Below, one piece after another: positions 1 to 6,436 of a DNA stretch of 7,897 bases. The position numbers and the translations under genes are program-made. How positions within the stretch are numbered: the first letter of the stretch is position 1; every line of letters starts with the position of its first letter. Source of the DNA: JALZHR01 sp036389695. Lineage in GTDB: Bacteria; Acidobacteriota; Blastocatellia; Pyrinomonadales; Pyrinomonadaceae. Location: contig DASVWG010000425.1 of the NCBI GenBank assembly GCA_036389695.1, positions 1 to 7,897 on the forward strand, read 5' to 3'. The notes under the pieces are model-generated. The model saw nothing but the letters and a program-made list of their open reading frames with translations, was not told the DNA's origin and did not search any database.

Positions 1-931
1 CCATATACAGACCGTAAAGCGCTTCGGTCGTTTTACTTTCCTGCTTCGTCCAGCTTCTGCCCTTATTGTCGGTGCGCAGGATTACGCCGCCGAGACCGGT
101 GATAAAGCCGTTTTTGTCGTCGGTAAAAATCACGCGCCGCAGCCCGCCCGCCGCCGGCGACGGGACTTTTTCCCAGGTTCTGCCGCCGTTTTCGGTGCGC
201 AGAATAACGCCGCGCCCGCCGACGATGTAGCCCTCTTCCTCATTGCGAAAATCGACGCTGTACAGGGCGCGGTCAGTGCCGGACGTTTGTTTCTCCCACG
301 TCGCGCCGCCGTCTCCGGTAAAGAGAATCGTCCCTTTGTCGCCGACAATCCAGCCGCGCTCGTCGCCGACGAAATCCAGATGAAACAATTCCAGCTTGGT
401 CGGCACTTTGATTCGGTGCCACGATTCGCCGCCGTCAACCGTCTGCATCACAAGGCTGTCGACAACCTCTTCGTTGCGATTCAAAGCCGAGCCGACGATA
501 TAGCCGCGCCGTTTATCGACAAAGCGGACGCTCAAAAATTCCGGCGTCAAGCCTTTCAATTCACTCAATTGGAAAATCCGCGTCTCGCGCCAGCTCGCGC
601 CTTTATCATTCGTAATATAAATTTTTCGTCCGGCGAGAATGTAGCCGTTTTCATCGTTGCGAAAATAAATCTCGTTGATGTTTTCCGTCGTATTCAGCGA
701 GCGCTTTATCCAGCTTCTGCCGCCGTCGCCCGTCCGCGCCAGATAGCCGCCGTCGCCGCCGATCCAGCCGTCGTCCGACGAAGTAAAAAACACCGAAACC
801 AAATCTCCCGCGCCCGAATTGTCTTTCTGCACAAAATTCCAGTTTGATTGGGCGAAAACCGCCGCCGGTGAAATCAGCCACAGCAACAAGGCAACGATTA
901 AATTTTGCCGCTCAAAAAACTTCGACTTCAT
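1..931 (-). CDS. Secreted BNR/YCF48-like beta-propeller protein (3' end outside window)
   Basis: The minus-strand frame is open from the ATG at 929-931 to the window edge, giving 310 residues without a stop. Residues 1-28 form a signal peptide: a basic start, a hydrophobic core (LIVALLLWLI) and an AxA-type end at VFA|Q. The mature part carries six Asp-box motifs of the form [ST]-x-[DN]-x-G-x-[ST]-W, at about residues 67, 107, 164, 205, 246 and 287. Most are preceded by G-[WYF]-I-x-G strands such as GYIVG and GWIVG. This is the pattern of BNR/sialidase-fold and YCF48/HCF136-like propellers, in which each blade is about 40 residues. Such proteins are exported and usually act as binding or assembly scaffolds; being a propeller does not imply sialidase activity, and no catalytic residues are identifiable here. 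The start is supported by GGAG six bases upstream of the ATG. Substrate or partner is unknown. The family call is firm and the specific role is not. Confidence 0.88.
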   Translation of the reverse strand, partial: MKSKFFERQNLIVALLLWLISPAAVFAQSNWNFVQKDNSGAGDLVSVFFTSSDDGWIGGDGGYLARTGDGGRSWIKRSLNTTENINEIYFRNDENGYILAGRKIYITNDKGASWRETRIFQLSELKGLTPEFLSVRFVDKRRGYIVGSALNRNEEVVDSLVMQTVDGGESWHRIKVPTKLELFHLDFVGDERGWIVGDKGTILFTGDGGATWEKQTSGTDRALYSVDFRNEEEGYIVGGRGVILRTENGGRTWEKVPSPAAGGLRRVIFTDDKNGFITGLGGVILRTDNKGRSWTKQESKTTEALYGLYM

Positions 932-975
932 TAATAACTCCGTTTTGTATGAATACTTCCCCGAAAAAGAAAAAG

Positions 976-1032
976 AAACAGGTGACGTTTGACGAATAAG
1001 ATAAACCGAATTTCGTCAAATGTCACCTGTTT
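976..1032. repeat. 21-bp inverted repeat in the leader of the beta-propeller gene
   Basis: The arms 976-996 and 1012-1032 are complementary at 20 of 21 positions around a 15-base loop. The one mismatch is G opposite T on the plus strand, so it would be a G-U pair in plus-strand RNA and C-A in minus-strand RNA. Read on the minus strand, the stem is followed by CTTTTTCTTTTTC, a U-rich tail, about 45 bases before the downstream ATG at 931. It could be a second terminator behind the VIT-VWA gene, a leader hairpin of the beta-propeller gene, or a dispersed intergenic repeat. The structure is directly visible; the function is inferred. Confidence 0.7.
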
Positions 1033-1106
1033 TAACAACTTTTCGTTATGAATTTTGAAAAAAGAACGAAAATAATTTATACCTCGTTCATTTTCCATCA
1101 ATGCGG

Positions 1107-1136
1107 ATTATATTTCAACTAATATTTTATTATGAA
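1107..1136 (-). promoter_or_regulatory. Tentative promoter for the beta-propeller gene
   Basis: On the minus strand TTCATA (1131-1136) lies 18 bases before a perfect TATAAT (1107-1112), inside a very AT-rich stretch (about 1040-1150). The -35 matches consensus at only 4 of 6 positions. A start near 1100 would give a leader of about 170 bases that includes the 976-1032 hairpin. In DNA this AT-rich, -10-like hexamers occur by chance, so this is a weak call. Confidence 0.35.
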
Positions 1137-1150
1137 TAATACAAACAGTA

Positions 1151-1207
1151 ACAAAGAAAAGATGAACGCAGAACGATGAAATTACAATTCATCGTTCCGC
1201 ATTCATC
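1151..1207 (-). terminator. Intrinsic terminator of the VIT-VWA gene
   Basis: Beginning 17 bases after the TAG at 1225, minus-strand RNA would form a 20-bp hairpin (1188-1207 with 1161-1180, 7-base loop) followed by UUUUCUUUGU. The two positions that mismatch in plus-strand RNA (A-C) become G-U wobbles in minus-strand RNA, so the stem is fully paired only in the transcript of the upstream gene. That supports a strand-specific terminator. Confidence 0.85.
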
Positions 1208-1224
1208 GCTCATCTTTTTCTTCC

Positions 1225-3471
1225 CTATTTCACCACCCGGTAAACCTTGCCTTTCCACACGACGACGACTTCTTCGCCGAGCGCGAAAAACTGCGCGAGC
1301 TCTTTTTCTCGGGCGAGCAAATCGAAATATTCGTCGCTGGCGAATTTGATTCTGACTTCGTTGTTTCGCTGTTTCTCATCAAATTCGGCGTCCTGCCAGA
1401 CGTTGTTCACGTTGTAGAAATTTTTCGTGCCGACCTGCTGCGAATAATTATTCGAGAACGAAATAATTTCATTATCGTCTTTGGCATCCGCCGCGACGGT
1501 CACCGTGTTTTGCTGGCGACTTGTGTTTTGGCTCAAAGTCACCGCGCCTTGTCCGCTTTGTTCCTTCTTCGCATTTGGCGCGCTGTTTCGGAAAACCTCG
1601 TTACGGACTCGCCGCTCGCTGCGGCTTGCGCCGTCGATTTGAAGATTTTCCATCGCGAGATACGAAGTGTAAGGCGTAACGATGCCGTAACGCGTGCCGA
1701 GCTGGACGATTTCGTCTTTCAGCTCTTTCTGCTCGCCGTTATTGCGAATCTGCTCGGTCAGCCAGCCGACGCGGCGAATCGCCCAGAGCTTCGGCAAAAA
1801 CGAATTTTCCTCGTTGCGCTGCGGAAAATCCAAATTTGCGTAGCGAAAAGTTCGCATTTCCCTGCCGTCCTTGCCGCGCAAGGTTATCACGGCGTTGTCG
1901 TCGAAAGTTTTATAACGCCCGATAAGCGCGATTTGCATGCCTTTAAATAAATCCGGCGTTTTGCGCGGGTAAATCAATTCGGTCTGAACATTGCCGAAAT
2001 CGATTTCCAAATCGGTCAGCACCGGAAAATTCACCTTGCCGAAAAAGTTTGAAACCTTGATTTCCAAATCTTCTTTCGGCTCGACGTAATCAGCCGCGCC
2101 GGAATTTTCGCTCGCTAATTTATCGAGCAGAGTCGTATTGACGTCGTAACCGACGCCGAAATTGAAAAGCCGCAAGCCTTCGACTTTCTCCTTGTCAAAA
2201 TTCCCGATGATTTTTTCGACGTTCGTTTCGCCGACCGTCGGCAAGCCGTCGGTCATAAAGACGAGAATTTTCGGGCGGTCGTTTCTATCGAATTGTTTTT
2301 TCGCGGCAATCAGCGCGTCGTTGATATTCGTGCCGCCGGTCGGCGCGAGTTTTTTGACAAATTCCTCGCCGCGCCGTTTGCCGTTTGCATCGGCGGCAAT
2401 CAAATCGTTTTCCATCAAGTGTTCTTCGCCCGCGAAATTTATCACGTTAAAGCGGTCGCCGTCGCGCAAACTGCGGATGCCGAAAAGCAGCGCCGAGCGC
2501 GCTTTTTCCATTTTGCCTTCGTCCGCCATCGAGCCTGACGTGTCGAGCACGAAAACGATGTCTTTGGAAACTAATTCGCGCTCTAAAATATTGTCTTTCG
2601 GCGAGAGCAGAAGCAGGAAAAAGCCGTCTTTCGCCGCCTCGCGATACGTCAGCAGCGTCATCCCGAAATCCTGCGCCGAAAGCCCGTAAAAAAGCTGAAA
2701 ATCAAGCAGATTTTTCTCCGAAGTCTCAAACGTCAAAACGGCGCTGTTTTCGCCTTTTTTCTTCACGTCAATCGAATGCGAAGGCGAATAAATATTGCGT
2801 AAAGCTTCTTTGCTCTGAATCTCGATGCGTCCGGAAACGGTTCCGACTTTATCGGGACGCGTGCCGCGCGCGACTTCATTGCGATTCGGTTCGAGCCAGT
2901 TTCGCTGTCCCGTTCCGAGCGGATAACGATAAGCGACCGTTCCCGACTCGGCTTTCAAAACCTGCGTGTAAGTCATTTCCAGTTTTTTGTCCGAATGCGG
3001 CGGAATCGGGAAAATCGAAGCCTGAAAAAGATTTTTGCCGACGTATTCCAGCAGTCCGGGGTCGCGCTGGCGGCGCACGATTTCCTCGTAAATCCGCCGC
3101 GCTTCTTCACGCGTGCGAACTTCGCCGACGAGCTTTTTGCCGTTTTCCCAGATGGCAAATTCGACAATCGAAGCCGTTTCGGGAATCGGGAAAAAATAAG
3201 TTCCTTCCAGAGTATACGGCGTGTCGTTGCGAAAAACCTGTTCCAGGTGCGTCGTCGCGACCTGACCGTTAATTTTTGTATCGATGTTGATTGATTTGAC
3301 CGGAAGCGCGGTCGGGATTATCGGGCGCGGCGGAATCGGCGGGCGCGGCGGGCGACACGGTCGAACGTCGCAGATTATCGGAACGATAACGCCCTGCGCG
3401 TGCGCCGCAAGACTAAAACAAAACGTAAACAGAATCAGACCAAATAAAATTTTGGCGTTTCCTTTATTCAT
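1225..3471 (-). CDS. Secreted VIT and von Willebrand factor A (VWA) domain protein
   Basis: This is a 748-residue protein. Residues 1-25 are a signal peptide ending AHA|QG. A short cysteine- and proline-rich linker (about 33-53, CDVRPCRPPRPP) leads into a VIT domain at about 55-175, with typical features such as the EGTYFFPIPE strand and the REEARRIYEE helix. The VWA domain spans about 303-475 and has a complete MIDAS: DTSGS at 310-314, a threonine in TGGTN (378 or 381), and TDG at 407-409. It should therefore bind a divalent metal and a protein ligand. Residues 585-605 hold a motif (GIVTPYTSYLA) common in this family. An Asn/Gln-rich segment at about 630-700 precedes a conserved-looking C-terminal piece ending in VVVVWKGKVYRVVK. 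VIT+VWA proteins resemble inter-alpha-trypsin inhibitor heavy chains and act in the envelope or outside the cell; the ligand here cannot be told. The start has AGGAG five bases upstream. It appears monocistronic, with its own terminator. Confidence 0.95.
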   Translation of the reverse strand: MNKGNAKILFGLILFTFCFSLAAHAQGVIVPIICDVRPCRPPRPPIPPRPIIPTALPVKSINIDTKINGQVATTHLEQVFRNDTPYTLEGTYFFPIPETASIVEFAIWENGKKLVGEVRTREEARRIYEEIVRRQRDPGLLEYVGKNLFQASIFPIPPHSDKKLEMTYTQVLKAESGTVAYRYPLGTGQRNWLEPNRNEVARGTRPDKVGTVSGRIEIQSKEALRNIYSPSHSIDVKKKGENSAVLTFETSEKNLLDFQLFYGLSAQDFGMTLLTYREAAKDGFFLLLLSPKDNILERELVSKDIVFVLDTSGSMADEGKMEKARSALLFGIRSLRDGDRFNVINFAGEEHLMENDLIAADANGKRRGEEFVKKLAPTGGTNINDALIAAKKQFDRNDRPKILVFMTDGLPTVGETNVEKIIGNFDKEKVEGLRLFNFGVGYDVNTTLLDKLASENSGAADYVEPKEDLEIKVSNFFGKVNFPVLTDLEIDFGNVQTELIYPRKTPDLFKGMQIALIGRYKTFDDNAVITLRGKDGREMRTFRYANLDFPQRNEENSFLPKLWAIRRVGWLTEQIRNNGEQKELKDEIVQLGTRYGIVTPYTSYLAMENLQIDGASRSERRVRNEVFRNSAPNAKKEQSGQGAVTLSQNTSRQQNTVTVAADAKDDNEIISFSNNYSQQVGTKNFYNVNNVWQDAEFDEKQRNNEVRIKFASDEYFDLLAREKELAQFFALGEEVVVVWKGKVYRVVK

Positions 3472-3570
3472 ACTTTCTCCTCGTGAAACTAAAATGCGCG
3501 GACTTGCCGTTTCGCCTGGTTTGACGAATTAAGGAACGAACGAAGTTGCTTTATCTTGCAGGAAAACTTC

Positions 3571-3693
3571 AAAGGCAGAAACGCGACAGTCATGGAGCGT
3601 GCCTCAAGATTGAATGCTCGACTCGCTGATTGAAATTCGCGTTTCAAATTATTAACGTTAAACACGCTCCATGACTGTCGCGTTTCTGCCTTT
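3571..3693. repeat. 123-bp MITE-like element with perfect 31-bp inverted ends
   Basis: Bases 3571-3601 and 3663-3693 are perfect reverse complements over 31 bp, enclosing a 61-base core. The core contains a small hairpin (TTGAAA at 3630-3635 with TTTCAA at 3642-3647). The right end stops three bases from the stop codon of the DinB-like gene. No clear target-site duplication flanks it and it encodes nothing. On the minus strand the stem is not followed by a proper U-tract, so it is a poor standard terminator. It may be a non-autonomous mobile repeat (MITE/REPIN type) that also stabilises or ends the DinB transcript. The remaining spacer up to 3471 shows no convincing promoter for the VIT-VWA gene. 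Confidence 0.8.
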
Positions 3694-3696
3694 CTA

Positions 3697-4212
3697 TTAG
3701 CTCCACTTTCCCGCGTAATCGGTTTTAAAAGGCGCGGAAATCGAATTGACGTAATCGTATTGCAGGCGGATGATTTGTTTGATGTGCAGGTAATCGTGCG
3801 CCAGCCAAGAGGCGAGCAAATCTCCGGCGGCGAGCGTTAACTGCTCGTTGTGGCGGTGCGAATTTTCCCAGTTCGCGTTTTCAATCGTTTCGAGCCACAC
3901 GATTGATTTTTCTCTTTCGACGAGAAAATTACGCAGAGATTCATTTAAATTATTCGCGCCGCCCGCTTTTTCCAGACGCATTTCCGACGCGACGAGCGGC
4001 TGCCAGTTTTCTTCCGGCGCGCGCAAAGTTTTTTCCAGACGCGGGCGAAAATCTTTTTCTTCGGTTTGCGCGAGATGATAGACGACTTGATGAATCGACC
4101 ATCTTTCCGGCGATTGTTTCCAGAGCGCCTGCTCGTCCGACGCGTGCTGACATAAAGACTCAAGCGCTTTCGCATTGGCGGCGAGCCGCGCGACGAAAAA
4201 TTGAAGATTCAT
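3697..4212 (-). CDS. DinB-family (DinB_2-like) four-helix-bundle protein
   Basis: This 171-residue cytoplasmic protein has the usual length for the DinB/YfiT superfamily. The N-terminal signature W-S-x-H-Q-V-V-Y-H-L-A is at about 38-48 and the C-terminal signature W-L-A-H-D-Y-L-H-I-K-Q-I-I-R at about 136-149. Family knowledge predicts three metal-ligand histidines, here most likely His46, His139 and His143; His41 is nearby. Many members are metal-dependent thiol transferases (bacillithiol or mycothiol) or have unknown substrates, so no reaction can be assigned. The name comes from a Bacillus damage-inducible gene and does not mean DNA polymerase IV. The ribosome site is weak (GGAA five bases before the ATG). 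A strong terminator separates it from the operon upstream, so it probably has its own promoter in 4213-4265, although none is obvious there. Confidence 0.88.
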   Translation of the reverse strand: MNLQFFVARLAANAKALESLCQHASDEQALWKQSPERWSIHQVVYHLAQTEEKDFRPRLEKTLRAPEENWQPLVASEMRLEKAGGANNLNESLRNFLVEREKSIVWLETIENANWENSHRHNEQLTLAAGDLLASWLAHDYLHIKQIIRLQYDYVNSISAPFKTDYAGKWS

Positions 4213-4265
4213 TTTATTTCCGAAAATTAGCCTGAAAATAGAAAAGCGTCTTCGCGTTTCTTTGC

Positions 4266-4323
4266 AAAAAAACTTTGCGTCCTTTGCAGTTAAGAAATTT
4301 TACCGCAAAGGACGCAAAGTTTT
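4266..4323 (-). terminator. Intrinsic terminator of the small-protein/coiled-coil operon
   Basis: The arms 4269-4287 and 4305-4323 are perfectly complementary over 19 bp with a 17-base loop. Read on the minus strand, the GC-containing part (CTTTGCGTCC...) pairs for 15 bp and is followed by seven T residues (4266-4272). It lies 42 bases after the stop at 4366. The motif GACGCAAAG recurs at 4311-4319 and 4326-4334, with a degenerate inverted copy around 4249-4265, so the terminator sits in a slightly larger repeat cluster. Confidence 0.88.
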
Positions 4324-4365
4324 AAGACGCAAAGGGCGCTAAGTGATTTTGAAATGGCTTTAAAT

Positions 4366-5088
4366 TTACTTTTTGTCTAAATCATTCAGCGCGCTGTCAA
4401 TATCGGTTTCGAGCTTCTGGCGCAGTTTATCGACCAGCAAATCGGCTTTGGCGATGTTTTCTTCCAAGCCGGCTTTATTCGCCTGAATCTGCTGTAAAAG
4501 GTTGGTCAGATTCGTCTTTTTGTTTTGCAGCGCGCGGCGTTTCTGCTCGCGCAGCTCTTCGGGACGCATCGAGCCGACGATTGCCAGATTGCGGTTGATA
4601 ACGTCTTCCTGCGAATCGTATTCGACCTGTTCGAGCTCGGCTTTGATGTTGTTTTCCTTTTCGGTCAGGCTGAAAAGCTTTTCGCGCAAGCCTTCGGCGC
4701 GCTGCTCGGCGCGCGAAAGAATTTCGAGATTCAATAAAAGCTTTCTTTGTTTTTCGTCCAAATCGCCGCGTCTGGACGATTCCAGCGAGCTGACGCGCGA
4801 GCTCATTTCCTTGATGCGCGTGTTGAACTGGTCGATTCTTTCCTGAAAGCTTCCCGTTTCGGACGGCGTTTCCTGCGTTTGCGTATCGCTTGTGACCGGC
4901 GTTTCGTCCTGACGGCTGTCGGTTTGACCGATAATTTCGGGCTGGGTTTGTTCGATATTCTGCTGCGTCGTGACGACCGGAGTCGGAACGCTGCGGCGCG
5001 GTTTGCGCTTGCGCGTCTGTGCGAGAGCGTCAAACGACAAAACCGTCAATAAACCTAAAATGATGAAAATCAACGAATAGCGTTTCAT
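4366..5088 (-). CDS. Exported coiled-coil protein of unknown function
   Basis: This is a 240-residue protein that I do not recognise as a named family. Residues 1-23 are a signal peptide (KRYSLIFIILGLL core, ALA|QT end). A basic cluster RKRKPRR (26-32) follows, then a Thr/Gln/Glu-rich, probably disordered linker (33-80). From about 81 it is strongly helical and charged with heptad-like spacing: one coiled coil at about 82-155, an interruption with a proline (VGSMRPEELREQ, 171-182), and a second at about 183-230. It has no transmembrane anchor after the signal and no enzymatic motif. A periplasmic or envelope-attached structural or adaptor role is plausible. Its ATG overlaps the stop of the 88-residue gene as ATGA, and AAGGGAAA just upstream, inside that gene, can serve as ribosome site. 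This implies translational coupling and probable joint function. Confidence 0.8.
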   Translation of the reverse strand: MKRYSLIFIILGLLTVLSFDALAQTRKRKPRRSVPTPVVTTQQNIEQTQPEIIGQTDSRQDETPVTSDTQTQETPSETGSFQERIDQFNTRIKEMSSRVSSLESSRRGDLDEKQRKLLLNLEILSRAEQRAEGLREKLFSLTEKENNIKAELEQVEYDSQEDVINRNLAIVGSMRPEELREQKRRALQNKKTNLTNLLQQIQANKAGLEENIAKADLLVDKLRQKLETDIDSALNDLDKK

Positions 5089-5351
5089 TTTTTCCCTTTC
5101 CCTTCTTTATCGGGCAGCAAATCGCCCGTGAAAAATTCAATCACGTTTTTTCCCAAGCCGACAAACGGAATCGCGTCCAAGCCGGAATTTATAACGCCGT
5201 AAACCATGCCTTTGCGTTTGATGTCGTAACCGACCAAGCCGATTGCCAGCACAGTGCCGAAAGGCGGAATCGATTTCCCGATGCGTTTTGCCACCTGCCA
5301 ACTGCCCGCTTCAACCGCTTTCCGCTTTAAACTCTTTTTTTTCTCCGTCAT
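5085..5351 (-). CDS. Small hydrophobic protein with a PT-TG-like motif, first gene of a two-gene operon
   Basis: This is an 88-residue protein. It has a lysine-rich N-terminus (KKKSLKRK), a hydrophobic glycine-rich stretch at about 28-42 (IPPFGTVLAIGLVGYD), and a second apolar region at about 49-75 containing GLDAIPFVGLGKNVIEFFTG, then an acidic/lysine tail. The second region resembles, by eye, the D-x-I-P-x-V-G-x-x-K-x-x-x-E-x-x-T-G pattern of the pre-toxin PT-TG segment of polymorphic toxins, but there is no toxin domain. It has no cleavable signal, so peripheral or membrane association is possible. The ATG is the first possible start because an in-frame TAG immediately precedes it. The nearest purine-rich site (AAAGGAAA) is about 11 bases away, which is long. 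The good promoter upstream and the ATGA overlap with the coiled-coil gene argue it is real. Confidence 0.75.
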   Translation of the reverse strand: MTEKKKSLKRKAVEAGSWQVAKRIGKSIPPFGTVLAIGLVGYDIKRKGMVYGVINSGLDAIPFVGLGKNVIEFFTGDLLPDKEGKGKK

Positions 5352-5376
5352 CTAAAACTAATTTCCTTTATCTTAA

Positions 5377-5405
5377 ATTTTAGACTTGCACGATTTAGAT
5401 GACAA
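5377..5405 (-). promoter_or_regulatory. Sigma70-type promoter of the small-protein/coiled-coil operon
   Basis: On the minus strand TTGTCA (5400-5405, 5 of 6 to consensus), a 17-base spacer and TAAAAT (5377-5382, 5 of 6) form the best promoter in the window. Transcription should begin near 5370, leaving a leader of about 19 bases before the ATG at 5351. It lies in the 110-bp divergent spacer shared with the ABC gene. No comparably good promoter or ribosome site was found on the plus strand for that gene. Confidence 0.7.
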
Positions 5406-5461
5406 CAGCATACTTTTAATTTGCACGTAAATACTAATCTTTAGTTGCAATTTTTCGATTT

Positions 5462-6436
5462 ATGCCGCTCAAACTCGATAAAGTTTCCCGCCGCGCGGGC
5501 GATAGATGGATTTTGCGCGATTTTTCGCTGGAGGCGACCGAAGGCGAGATTTTCGGTCTGCTCGGCGCGAACGGCGCGGGAAAATCCGTCGCTTTACGCT
5601 TGATTGCCGGTCGCGAAAAACCGAATTCGGGACAATTTTTTTTCGGCGGCGATGTGACAGGCGATTCCGCCAAAGCGCGAAATTTTACGCTTTTGAGCGA
5701 CGAAGAAAACAAAAGCGCGTGGAAAAATCTTTTCAAACCGGCAAAACCGGACGGGCTTTCCGGCGGCGAGCGTCAAACGTCGGACTTTGAAAAAGCCCTG
5801 CAAAATACGGAAAAAGTTCTGCTGCTCGACAATCCTTTCGCCTGTCTCGACCCGGTTTCGCGCGAAGAGTCAATCGCCAAACTCAAAAAAACCGCGCGGG
5901 AAAAAAATCTCGTCGTAATCCTGGCAATCAACGATTTTGAAGAAGCGTTTCTCGCCTGCGACCGCCTCGGCGTGCTGCACAAAGGCGAAATCATCCAGAC
6001 CGGAACGCCGCGCCAGCTTTACGAACAGCCGAACTCCGTCGCCGTCGCCGCGCTGCTCGGGCGCAACAATTTAATCACGGCGCGGCGCGTCACCTTCAAC
6101 AACCAGCCGATTCCCGAATTTCAAACCTTAACCGGCGACCATCGCCTGCAAACGGGAAAAATGGAGAGAACGACGCTCGGCACGATTACCAGCGACGTCA
6201 CGCTGATGATTCGCCCCGAACACATCTCCATCAGCTTCGGCGCGTCGTTTCCCGAAGACAATCTGCTGAAAGCCGAAATCGCCAGCGTCCAATACTGCGG
6301 CGCGACCACGCGCGTCAAGCTCGACGCCAACGGCTTAACGCTCGAAGCGCTCGTCTTGCGTCTCGTCGGCTTAAATCCCGGCGACGAATGCCTCGTCGGT
6401 CTGCCGCCGGACAGAATTCTGGTTTTAAAAAGTTAG
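5462..6436 (+). CDS. Degenerate ABC-type ATPase with C-terminal TOBE-like domain
   Basis: This 324-residue protein has the order of CUT1/CysA/PotA-type importer ATPases: nucleotide-binding domain at about 1-200 and a TOBE_2-like beta domain at about 245-322 (RPEHISIS, then strands around AEIASVQYCGATTRVKLDA). Walker A is intact (GANGAGKS, 35-42), as are the signature LSGGE (99-103) and the D-loop (CLD, 128-130). Three things are wrong for an active transporter ATPase. Walker B reads LLLDNP, so the catalytic glutamate is Asn124. The H-loop THD is replaced by IND (Asn157). The Walker A to LSGGE distance is only about 57 residues instead of roughly 90-100, with no Q-loop glutamine visible. The sequence after LSGGE (TSDFEKAL in place of VAIARAL) has also drifted. 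The frame is unbroken and codon use matches the neighbours, so it is not an obvious pseudogene. No permease or binding protein is nearby. It may bind but hardly hydrolyse ATP. There is no Shine-Dalgarno sequence; the start fits the family's N-terminus. Confidence 0.88.
   Translation: MPLKLDKVSRRAGDRWILRDFSLEATEGEIFGLLGANGAGKSVALRLIAGREKPNSGQFFFGGDVTGDSAKARNFTLLSDEENKSAWKNLFKPAKPDGLSGGERQTSDFEKALQNTEKVLLLDNPFACLDPVSREESIAKLKKTAREKNLVVILAINDFEEAFLACDRLGVLHKGEIIQTGTPRQLYEQPNSVAVAALLGRNNLITARRVTFNNQPIPEFQTLTGDHRLQTGKMERTTLGTITSDVTLMIRPEHISISFGASFPEDNLLKAEIASVQYCGATTRVKLDANGLTLEALVLRLVGLNPGDECLVGLPPDRILVLKS

Noticed and set aside
287..847. 186-codon plus-strand open frame
   Set aside because: It lies antisense to the beta-propeller gene, whose minus frame has a signal peptide, six Asp-box motifs and a ribosome site; the plus frame shows no domain-like sequence.
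1510..2689. Plus-strand open frames of 146 and 175 codons inside the VIT-VWA gene
   Set aside because: They are antisense to an intact, well-recognised 748-residue protein; their composition is the mirror of its codons.
3520..3532. GTTTGACGAAT shared with the 976-1032 inverted repeat as a common operator
   Set aside because: Only an 11-base match between two places, with no symmetry at the second site; it may be chance.
3571..3693. Inverted repeat as an ordinary intrinsic terminator of the DinB gene
   Set aside because: The loop is 61 bases and the minus-strand tail is GAAGTTTTCC, not a U-tract at the stem base; a repeat element is the better primary call.
3848..4235. Several overlapping open frames on both strands over the DinB-like gene
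   Set aside because: They are Arg/Ser-rich out-of-frame translations; only the 171-residue frame has family motifs.
5462..6436. ABC gene as a frameshifted pseudogene
   Set aside because: The frame is continuous for 324 residues with both domains present; changes are substitutions and one compact deletion, so it is annotated as a CDS with degenerate motifs.
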